From Bacillota bacterium (GTDB lineage: Bacteria > Bacillota > Bacilli > Paenibacillales > Paenibacillaceae): a DNA stretch of 11,757 nt. Position numbers and translations under genes: made by a program. The first letter of the stretch is position 1. Every line of letters begins with the position of its first letter. Of the stretch, positions 1-5,197 are shown piece after piece. A model generated the notes under the pieces. That model was not told the DNA's origin. It did not search any database and was given only the letters and a program-made list of their open reading frames with translations. The DNA lies in contig JAEZCJ010000116.1 of the NCBI GenBank assembly GCA_023433615.1, forward strand, positions 1 to 11,757, read 5' to 3'.

Positions 1-222
1 ATTTCTCTCACAAATCACTGATCCCAGCTTTTGAACTTGATTCTTTCATTCATTCCCTGGATAAGATCCGATTCCGCTTGGTACTAAAATACGACTGATT
101 AATGTCTTACTCTCTCTCGCTGTCTACTTATCACTCGAACAATTCATCGAAGCTCATTTTCTTGTCTCTTCCTGAATTAATCCCACATGTCCACAAAGAT
201 CTTATCCGGTCATTGCGTATAA
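1..222 (-). other. Cassette 5 (partial), related to cassette 4
   Basis: This is the promoter-proximal part, in minus-strand sense, of a cassette cut by the window edge. Positions 1-108 match 657-764 with only two differences, while 109-223 match 765-882 much less well, with an indel. On the minus strand an 8-codon reading frame (157-131, MSFDELFE) follows a purine-rich AGGAAGAG sequence. Its counterpart in cassette 4 differs by one amino acid and one silent change. I see no longer intact gene. Confidence 0.6.
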
Positions 223-399
223 CGTTTGGCATTCACGAACCCTCACTGGATTAAGCTGCCGACCGATCAAGCGCAGCGATCAGTTTGCCGGGTCGTAGAC
301 TTAGCCAGTGCAGGGTTGTCCACTGAATCCGCTTCTTCGAAAATACTTCCCGCGGACCGAGGGGCGAATGCCCCGATGCGTGAATGCGGTGTTATACGC
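215..399 (-). repeat. attC-like repeat 1 (long form)
   Basis: Outer arms GCGTATAAC (215-223) and GTTATACGC (391-399) are perfectly complementary. Inside them is the 9-bp stem GCATTCACG/CGTGAATGC, separated from the AAC/GTT ends by unequal spacers (6 and 3 bases). The interior holds AACCCTCACTGG paired with CCAGTGCAGGGTT, and a small GGGGC-GAAT-GCCCC hairpin near the right end. AAC to GTT spans 173 bases. In minus-strand sense it closes cassette 4. Confidence 0.8.
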
Positions 400-881
400 T
401 GTGACCGACTTCTTCGAATTCACTTGCATATCGATCTTCTATCATTCAATTCATCTCTGTTTCTGCTTTCAACCATGACTTCCACGAACAATTCTTAACA
501 CTCGCCTAGAGCTGCTCCTCGAATAAAAAACTAAAAAGACGATCTTACCTATATTGATTTCAGGTTTCTCGTCTTTTGTCTTTCCATGTCTTGTATATTT
601 TCTGTCTTTTTTCACTTTACCATTAATGAATTCATATTGGAAATATTTAGTTCCCCATTTCTCTCACAAATCACTGATCCCAGCTTTTGAACTTGATTCT
701 TTCATTCATTCCCTGGATAAGATCCGATCCCGCTTGGTATTAAAATACGACTGATTAATGTCTTCATCTTTCGTTCGTTGTCTACTTATCACTCGAACAG
801 TTCATCGTAGCTCATTTTCTAGTCCCTTCCTGAATTACTCCCACTTGTCCTCTACGTTCTTATCCCGGTCATTGCGTATAA
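223..881 (-). other. Cassette 4, no convincing gene
   Basis: This cassette starts on the minus strand with GTTATACGC and ends in repeat 1, whose outer arm is GCGTATAAC. No long minus-strand reading frame exists. There is an 8-codon frame (815-789, MSYDELFE) after AGGAAGG, then fragments broken by stops. The longest stop-free stretch (about 650-460 in minus sense) has a coding-like look but no start, and a frameshift separates it from the related copy. A plus-strand frame at 554-754 begins with TTG and has no ribosome binding site. It could be a decayed gene, a noncoding-RNA cassette, or an antisense gene. Confidence 0.55.
522..580 (-). terminator. Candidate rho-independent terminator inside cassette 4
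   Basis: AAAAGACGA (534-542) pairs with TCGTCTTTT (569-577). A second inner pairing, ACCT/AGGT, lies in the loop. In minus-strand sense the stem is followed by a T-rich tail (complement of 522-537). It would end transcription entering cassette 4 from the array side. Some plus-strand termination is also possible because T bases follow 577. Confidence 0.5.
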
Positions 882-1038
882 CGTTCAGGCATTCACGAAC
901 CCTCACCGGCTTAAGCGCGCAGCGCGGGTCGTCAGACTTAGCCGGTGCAGGGTTGTCCGCTGAATCTACTACTTTAGAAAATGCAACTTGCGGACCGAGG
1001 GGCGAATGCCCCGATGCGTGAATGCGGTGTTATCCGAA
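874..1038 (-). repeat. attC-like repeat 2 (short form)
   Basis: AAC (880-882) to GTT (1029-1031) spans 152 bases. The stem GCATTCACG/CGTGAATGC is intact. The internal pair is CACCGG/CCGGTG, where repeats 1 and 3 have CACTGG/CCAGTG, a compensated change. The tip is the short CGCG-CAG-CGCG loop. In minus sense its left outer arm TTCGGATAAC matches the start of cassette 3, and its right outer arm GTTATACGC begins cassette 4. It closes cassette 3. Confidence 0.8.
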
Positions 1039-1057
1039 GTAATCCTCTTCTGTGAAT

Positions 1058-1828
1058 CTACTCCATATTTTCTTCATCATCGTCACATCCACATCCAATC
1101 GATTGTCCATGACACTTGGGACATTGTTCCCAGTCACAGCCTGGTACATGGAATTCTCCTAGTTTCACCATGCATTCCGCACATGTTGCTCTAGAATGCC
1201 TAAAATCACCTTCGTACTTTTCATCCCCGTATCTAACTCGGGGGAATGGCTCCCCTTTTATGAGATACTCTTCTATGTATTTTGACTCAATAAAATCTCT
1301 TGGGAAATTTCTATGTACTTCTTCAGCGTTATAAACAAAAAACTCATGTTTAAAGAACTCCATCAAGATTGCTTCTTCTTCCCATAGATCTTCTTCAATA
1401 TTTCCGTGCAGTTCACCACCCAGAAATCTAAAGTGGAAAGAAGTTGCAAACTCGAAAAGAATTGAGTACTTTGCCTTTAGTTCATGAATTGATAAGTCTA
1501 TTTCAAAATGCATCATCTGATTTCTTAAAGATATTGCCTTCTTAATTGTCTCAATGTCACTCTTATCTAATGGAAGTTCAAGAATGTTTATCATTCTATC
1601 TAGTGCAATAGCTAGTGAGATTGTATTTTTAGGATTATCTATATTCTCATATATCAGGAATTTATTTGATTGTCTTAATTTCTCTTTAGCCATTAATTCT
1701 ATTGCTTGAACTACATTAATAAATGCCAGTTTCCACTTCCTAAAATCATCATTAGAGTAGCGAAAATAAAATAGTGAGGAATTAAGAAAATCATAAGCAT
1801 TCTCTAATAAGTTCATTCTTAACCTCAT
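1058..1828 (-). CDS. HEPN-like protein with C-terminal zinc-binding motif (cassette 3 gene)
   Basis: This encodes a 256-residue soluble protein. The N-terminal half is helical and carries R102-N103-x3-H107, which fits the R-polar-x(n)-H motif of HEPN RNases, plus an acidic residue at 44 in an earlier helix. The C-terminal tail has C216-x2-C219, H227, C231, C236-x2-C239, C246 and C248, a probable zinc site; I recall similar HVPGCD-x-E-x-CP-x-C tails in uncharacterised bacterial proteins. ATG at 1828 follows AGAGGGG at good spacing; an internal ATG four codons later is weaker. The gene begins 43 bases into its cassette and stops 20 bases before repeat 2. HEPN proteins often act as toxin or antiphage RNases, so a defence role is plausible here but unproven. 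Many HEPN proteins are only structural. Confidence 0.75.
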   Translation of the reverse strand: MRLRMNLLENAYDFLNSSLFYFRYSNDDFRKWKLAFINVVQAIELMAKEKLRQSNKFLIYENIDNPKNTISLAIALDRMINILELPLDKSDIETIKKAISLRNQMMHFEIDLSIHELKAKYSILFEFATSFHFRFLGGELHGNIEEDLWEEEAILMEFFKHEFFVYNAEEVHRNFPRDFIESKYIEEYLIKGEPFPRVRYGDEKYEGDFRHSRATCAECMVKLGEFHVPGCDWEQCPKCHGQSIGCGCDDDEENME

Positions 1829-1862
1829 CGAGTGATCCCCTCTTTAGTTCTCATAGGATTAT

Positions 1863-2050
1863 TTCGGATAACGTTCAGGCATTCACGAACCCTCACTGGC
1901 TTAAGCTGCTGACCGATCCAGCGCAGCGATCGGTTCGCCGGATCGAAGACTTAGCCAGTGCAGGGTTGTCCGCTGAATCTGCTCCCCCGAAAATACTTCC
2001 CGCGGCCCGAGGGCGGTCTTCCCGATGCGTGAATGCGGTGTTATATGATG
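1863..2050 (-). repeat. attC-like repeat 3 (long form)
   Basis: AAC (1870-1872) to GTT (2040-2042) spans 173 bases. It shares the GCATTCACG/CGTGAATGC stem and the CACTGG/CCAGTG internal pair with repeat 1. Its longer central arm contains ACCGATC paired with GATCGGT. The right-hand mini-hairpin is GGG...CCC. The outer arm TTCGGATAAC (1863-1872) is, in minus sense, the start of cassette 3. The other outer arm (TCATATAAC in minus sense) closes cassette 2. Confidence 0.8.
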
Positions 2051-2082
2051 TGGGGGGCCACCTGAAATACTCTCAACATCTA

Positions 2083-2580
2083 TTATTCCACTTTGTCTTT
2101 CCCGAAATAAAATCCCTTTAATTGTTCATCGAAGAATAACTTAAGTTGATCTTGGATAATTGAATACTTCAACTGACTTCTCCCAACATCCGTTCTCGAA
2201 ATAAATATATCTTCTAGATCGTATTGAATTCGAATTTCTTTATTCCTTTTCAATTGAAAAACAATTCCTGCACTAATGTTGGATGGAATTTGATTCAATT
2301 CATTAATGGCTGATTGTGGTACAGTATTTATCCACTCAACAATGTTTTCAACTTGCTCTTCTGTCAATTCAATATCAATGAATTGAATATTCGGGATGGT
2401 ATCACGTGAATAAACTACCTTTGACATTTGTACATTTGAAATATCAGATATCATTATTTCTTTGTTTATGTTATTTTCACTAGGTCTTTCATAATACAGG
2501 CTGACCATTAGCGTTATTCCAACAACTACAATTGCAATTAGTAAAGCTCTTGTCCTTCTTTGTGTTCGTTTGATTATAAT
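2083..2580 (-). CDS. Unknown membrane-anchored protein (cassette 2 gene), probable ATT start
   Basis: I do not recognise the family. The only nearby ATG (2508) would give a 141-residue protein starting inside a hydrophobic stretch and with no good ribosome binding site. Extending the frame upstream to ATT at 2580 adds IIKRTQRRTRALLIAIVVV, a basic head followed by a transmembrane segment. That start has GGGGGAAG about five bases before it. Adjacent ATA and ATC codons are alternatives, and TGA closes the frame further upstream. The resulting protein (about 165 residues) would be a single-pass N-in anchor with a mostly polar outside domain. The start sits 23 bases into the cassette, like its neighbours, which supports the longer form. 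The coding region stops about 33 bases before repeat 3. A sequencing or true mutation of a normal start codon is also possible. Confidence 0.6.
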   Translation of the reverse strand: MIIKRTQRRTRALLIAIVVVGITLMVSLYYERPSENNINKEIMISDISNVQMSKVVYSRDTIPNIQFIDIELTEEQVENIVEWINTVPQSAINELNQIPSNISAGIVFQLKRNKEIRIQYDLEDIFISRTDVGRSQLKYSIIQDQLKLFFDEQLKGFYFGKDKVE

Positions 2581-2596
2581 CGTTCTTCCCCCATTT

Positions 2597-2758
2597 CATC
2601 TAACGTTCAGGCATTCACGAACCCTCACCGGCTTAAGCGCGTAGCGCGGGTCGTCAGACTTAGCCGGTGCAGGGTTGTCCCCTGAGCTACTTCCCTGCCA
2701 ACTACTTCTCGGGGACCGAAGGCCATCAGGCCTGAAGCGTGAATGCGGTGTTAGCTGA
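2597..2758 (-). repeat. attC-like repeat 4 (short form), nearest the recombinase
   Basis: AAC (2602-2604) to GTT (2750-2752) spans 151 bases. It has the same 9-bp stem. The internal pair is CACCGG/CCGGTG and the tip is CGCG-TAG-CGCG. The right mini-hairpin is AGGCC/GGCCT, a different sequence from repeats 1-2 (GGGGC/GCCCC) but still self-complementary. In minus sense its left arm CAGCTAAC matches the GTTAGCTG that starts cassette 1. Its right end GTTAGAT fits the classical GTTRRRY core. Confidence 0.82.
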
Positions 2759-2760
2759 TG

Positions 2761-3327
2761 TCATTGCCCTCTTTGAATCGCCCTCGTAGGCTTCATCGTT
2801 TTATTCTTTCTTAGTAGATTAATTAGAATTGTTCTTATCAAGCTCCCTATATAGAATCCTATTGTATTAAGAATAAGATCATCAACATCAAATGATCTTG
2901 CAAAGGTAATTCCAAACTTAGTAAAAAACACTTGTAAAATCTCTATACTTAATGAAATACAAAAACCTACTAAAAGAACTCTATGAATATACATATAGTT
3001 TAGTAGAAACCCCAGCGGCATAATTAAGACTAGATTACCAAGTACATTTCTGAGTCCTACTAAATAGTAAGAATGACTCAAAGAGCCCATAATACTATCG
3101 AGCGGCTTTAAATTATATGGTATATTGGACCAACTTACAGCGGGTAATCCCGAAATTGGGGGCCATAGTGTTAAGCTTACAACCACAAAGCAATATGAAA
3201 TAAATAAACTAACTTTAATTATCGAAAACACTGGTTTCTTGAGGTACAAATTTATAATGACTAATAGAGGCAGCAAAAATATTAAAGGTATTAAAAATAC
3301 GACCAGTATTTCTTGAACTTGTGCCAC
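2761..3327 (-). CDS. VanZ-family membrane protein (cassette 1 gene)
   Basis: This 188-residue protein has hydrophobic segments at about 6-28, 34-52, 95-112, 116-132 and 150-172. It carries the VanZ hallmarks RNVLGN with MPLGFLL (93-109), SIEILQ (127-132) and SFDVDDLILNT (145-155). VanZ proteins are integral membrane proteins; the founding member gives low-level teicoplanin resistance, but most homologues have no assigned role. The start is GTG at 3327 after GAGGGGGAG, 36 bases into cassette 1. The stop codon lies right beside repeat 4. It is in the first position of the array, where expression is usually strongest in integrons. Its AT-rich composition contrasts with the recombinase gene next to it. 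The family call is firm; any drug-resistance role is speculation. Confidence 0.9.
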   Translation of the reverse strand: MAQVQEILVVFLIPLIFLLPLLVIINLYLKKPVFSIIKVSLFISYCFVVVSLTLWPPISGLPAVSWSNIPYNLKPLDSIMGSLSHSYYLVGLRNVLGNLVLIMPLGFLLNYMYIHRVLLVGFCISLSIEILQVFFTKFGITFARSFDVDDLILNTIGFYIGSLIRTILINLLRKNKTMKPTRAIQRGQ

Positions 3328-3363
3328 TGTCTCCCCCTCATCTCTTGCAATGATTTCAGCTAA

Positions 3364-3464
3364 CTTCTAATCCACGAATTCTAATATTGATCCATAAAAG
3401 TTATAATAACCGAATTCGTATCACTACCCCAGACTGGAGGGATAGACGAACAACGGGGCTTTAT
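3364..3464 (-). other. Candidate attI-like insertion site beside the recombinase
   Basis: Cassette 1 begins at GTTAGCTG (minus sense, from 3364), yet no attC-like repeat lies upstream of it, so this junction takes the place of attI. The 100 bases between it and the recombinase stop contain two CGAATTC copies (3375-3381 and 3411-3417) and a GTTAT-A-ATAAC dyad (3400-3410) that could be recombinase-binding cores. The location is supported by the cassette end; the exact site limits are inferred. Confidence 0.45.
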
Positions 3465-4550
3465 TCATTTCCGCTCCGTTCCTTCGCCGAGATTGATTCG
3501 GTCCAACGGACTTACGATCTTACGAATGTCGCGTATGCTTACGTGAGTATAGATTTGGGTAGTTTTCGGGCTTGCGTGGCCGAGTAGTTCCTGAATATAG
3601 CGCAGATCAGTGCCTGCTTCGAGCAAATGCGTCGCAAACGAATGCCGAAGCGTGTGTACCGTTGCGTGCTTCGTAACACCTGCCTTCCTGATTGCTCGCT
3701 CGAACACATGCTGCACGGAACGCTCCGTCAGATGGCCGCTACCATCACCACCGGGGAATAAATACTTGCCAGGCGTTGCCTCATCTATATACGCCTCGAG
3801 AAGCGAGAATGCCACGTCAGACAAGACGGTCATCCGATCTTTCTTCCCCTTCCCTCGACGAACATGAACAACCCGTCGATCGGATTGGATATCACGACGT
3901 TCTAAACGAACAACTTCGCTAATTCGCAATCCGGAAGAATAGAGAAGCGCAATAATAGCACGATGCTTCAGGCTGCTGGTTGCTTTCAAGATCCGGCTGA
4001 CTTCCTCCTGCGTAAGCACGGACGGTAATGTACGCGCACGCTTGGGCCGAACCCACCGATTCGGAAAATCACTCCTTCTCTCCACTTCCCTGATCAAGCA
4101 TCGCAAACCGCTAATGGCTTGATTGATATAGCTGTGTGATCGCTGCTCATCCATAATTTCTAACAAATAGGTCTTGATATGTTCAGGTGCGACAAACTCA
4201 AGCGAATCAAACAACCAACTCAAGAACCGGCGAGCATGTCCGGTATACGCACGTATCGTCTTATCGCTGCTGCCTTTCATGCGTAATAGTTCGCACATGC
4301 GCTGTAGAGCAGCATGCTCATAACTGCAGAATAGCCCTCTTAATTCCGCATATGAATCAAAGACCAACTGATCCGTAACCAATACCGGCTCCTTCTCGAA
4401 AAGTTGACAGAACGACTTAACCGACTGTCTCGTATTCGGAATCGTCCAATACTGCCGCTCCTTCATCCAGACCTTACCTGGTACTCGTTTTATTCTCGAA
4501 ACCCAATCTGGTCGATACGGTATGTGAATCACGATGACGCCTTGATCCAC
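3465..4550 (-). CDS. Tyrosine recombinase (XerC/IntI-like integrase) with extra N-terminal domain
   Basis: This site-specific recombinase of 361 residues has the full catalytic set: R209 (GLRISEV), a beta-hairpin lysine near 234-236, H299-x2-R302, H325 and nucleophile Y334. Residues 75-165 form a SAM-like core-binding domain. Residues 5-40 form a separate module with VPG-x2-W-x6-W, reminiscent of HARP-type annealing domains; that resemblance is from memory. Between the lysine and the HxxR motif there are only about 60 residues, so the insertion typical of IntI, used to grip attC extrahelical bases, is absent. The gene lies directly upstream of the cassette array in the same orientation, unlike textbook divergent intI. 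The chosen GTG at 4550 lacks a good ribosome binding site. An ATG at 4601 behind AAGGAGG is in the same frame but is cut off by TGA after 13 codons. Confidence 0.88.
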   Translation of the reverse strand: MDQGVIVIHIPYRPDWVSRIKRVPGKVWMKERQYWTIPNTRQSVKSFCQLFEKEPVLVTDQLVFDSYAELRGLFCSYEHAALQRMCELLRMKGSSDKTIRAYTGHARRFLSWLFDSLEFVAPEHIKTYLLEIMDEQRSHSYINQAISGLRCLIREVERRSDFPNRWVRPKRARTLPSVLTQEEVSRILKATSSLKHRAIIALLYSSGLRISEVVRLERRDIQSDRRVVHVRRGKGKKDRMTVLSDVAFSLLEAYIDEATPGKYLFPGGDGSGHLTERSVQHVFERAIRKAGVTKHATVHTLRHSFATHLLEAGTDLRYIQELLGHASPKTTQIYTHVSIRDIRKIVSPLDRINLGEGTERK

Positions 4551-4559
4551 GCCAAAAAC

Positions 4560-4614
4560 TCAAATATTGTCGCTGCCATTCTTTTTCGCTTCGTAATCCA
4601 TGTTTTCCTCCTTT
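4560..4614 (-). other. Strong ribosome binding site plus 13-codon frame interrupted upstream of the recombinase
   Basis: In minus sense, AAAAAGGAGGAAAAC precedes ATG (4601-4599). The frame reads MDYEAKKNGSDNI and stops at TGA (4562-4560). Four codons later, in the same frame, is the GTG used as the recombinase start. This is either a nonsense mutation near the N terminus, a leader peptide with coupled reinitiation, or a readthrough site. Confidence 0.6.
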
Positions 4615-4640
4615 TTCCTGCTCCCCAGCCACGAAAGAAA

Positions 4641-4677
4641 GACAAGGTGCACGCACGTAATCATGCGTTACCTTGTC
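4641..4677. repeat. Inverted repeat between recombinase and DUF3817 genes
   Basis: GACAAGGT-GC-ACGCA pairs with TGCGT-T-ACCTTGTC around a 9-base loop, giving an 8 bp plus 5 bp stem with a small internal mismatch. In minus sense it is followed by TCTTTCTTTC, so it could act as a terminator. It also lies about 40 bases upstream of the recombinase ribosome binding site and could be an operator or 5' leader hairpin for it. Confidence 0.5.
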
Positions 4678-4755
4678 CCGATGCTTCCGGAGACGTTACA
4701 TATGAACATTCGTCGAACAATTGACTATGAGCCGTCCGCAGCCGGCTATGTCAGT

Positions 4756-4782
4756 TATAATGAAGCTGTGACAACGTTCACA
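4756..4782 (+). promoter_or_regulatory. Candidate -10 box and CRP/FNR-type dyad
   Basis: TATAAT at 4756-4761 is a perfect -10 hexamer, though no good -35 lies 16-18 bases upstream (TTGACT at 4721 is 29 bases away). Just downstream, TGTGA-CAACGT-TCACA (4767-4782) is an exact match to the Crp/Fnr consensus TGTGA-N6-TCACA. Its position at the presumed transcription start suggests repression of the DUF3817 gene. Confidence 0.4.
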
Positions 4783-4826
4783 ACATCATCGTTCCTACAT
4801 TTCACCTTACGGAGGTATCTTCACCC

Positions 4827-5120
4827 ATGCTTAGAACCGCACTTGGACGCGTTCGCCTGATCGGCATAATCGAAGGCTTGTCCTTCCTCGTCCTGCTCCT
4901 GATCGCCATGCCGCTGAAGTATTGGGCCGACATTCCCGAAGCGGTCATGATCGTCGGATCGCTGCATGGCGCATTGTTCGTGCTCTATCTGCTCGCGATT
5001 CTGAATGTCTGGATCGTCGATCGCTGGCGCTTCGGGCTGGCTGTATTGGCCGGTGCCGCTTCCTTCGTGCCTGGCGGGCCGTTCCTGCTCGACCGCAAGC
5101 TGAAGCGCATGCAGCCGTAA
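4827..5120 (+). CDS. DUF3817-family small membrane protein
   Basis: This 97-residue protein has three hydrophobic segments (about 11-29, 38-61 and 69-82), the opening LIGIIEGLSFLVLL, the central PLKYWA and SLHGALFVLY, and the closing PFLLDRKL. These match DUF3817 membrane proteins such as Bacillus YdzA. The biochemical role of the family is unknown. ATG at 4827 follows ACGGAGGT, spaced about ten bases. Length is normal for the family. It is convergent with the M56 peptidase gene, leaving 77 bases between them that hold the 10-bp palindrome GCCCTAGGGC (5156-5165). Confidence 0.85.
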   Translation: MLRTALGRVRLIGIIEGLSFLVLLLIAMPLKYWADIPEAVMIVGSLHGALFVLYLLAILNVWIVDRWRFGLAVLAGAASFVPGGPFLLDRKLKRMQP

Positions 5121-5197
5121 CGCGTCCTCGACTGTGTGCCGTCGAAAGAGCAGCAGCCCTAGGGCGACTACTCAGACACAAACAATCGAATCCACGA

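Larger units (their letters stand above)
1..4601 (-). mobile_element. Integron-like cassette array with its tyrosine recombinase
   Basis: On the minus strand this region reads recombinase, short AT-rich junction, then a head-to-tail series of cassettes, each ending in a long attC-like repeat. Taking the crossover as G^TT, the cassettes span 3363-2604, 2603-1872, 1871-882, 881-223 and 222 to beyond the window edge. Each has a gene (or none) placed 20-45 bases after its start and stopping at most about 40 bases before its repeat. The cassettes are visibly AT-rich compared with the chromosome after 4800. Compactness, repeat structure and cassette-specific end complementarity together support an integron-like mechanism. 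The left limit lies outside the window; the right limit is probably between the recombinase start and 4800. The chance that this is instead a family of dispersed palindromic repeats is low but real. Confidence 0.8.

Noticed and set aside
554..754. Plus-strand 66-residue hydrophobic frame in cassette 4
   Set aside because: It begins with TTG without a ribosome binding site and is antisense to the cassette direction. Its last 30 codons are nearly unchanged in cassette 5, so it is not excluded, but there is no positive sign of coding.
226..1194. Plus-strand reading frames crossing repeats 1 and 2 (226-498, 758-1021, 988-1194)
   Set aside because: They run through the attC-like repeats, have no ribosome binding sites and mirror the opposite strand of repeats or of the HEPN gene.
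215..2758. CRISPR array or simple MITE family as explanation of the repeats
   Set aside because: Repeats are 150-185 bp with 490-860 bp gene-bearing spacers, so not CRISPR. No target-site duplications were seen, and the cassette-specific end complementarity is not expected of MITEs.
4700..4725. Possible LexA box upstream of the recombinase (GAACATTCGTCG)
   Set aside because: The Bacillus SOS box needs GAAC-N4-GTTC; the second half here reads GTCG, so SOS control is not supported.
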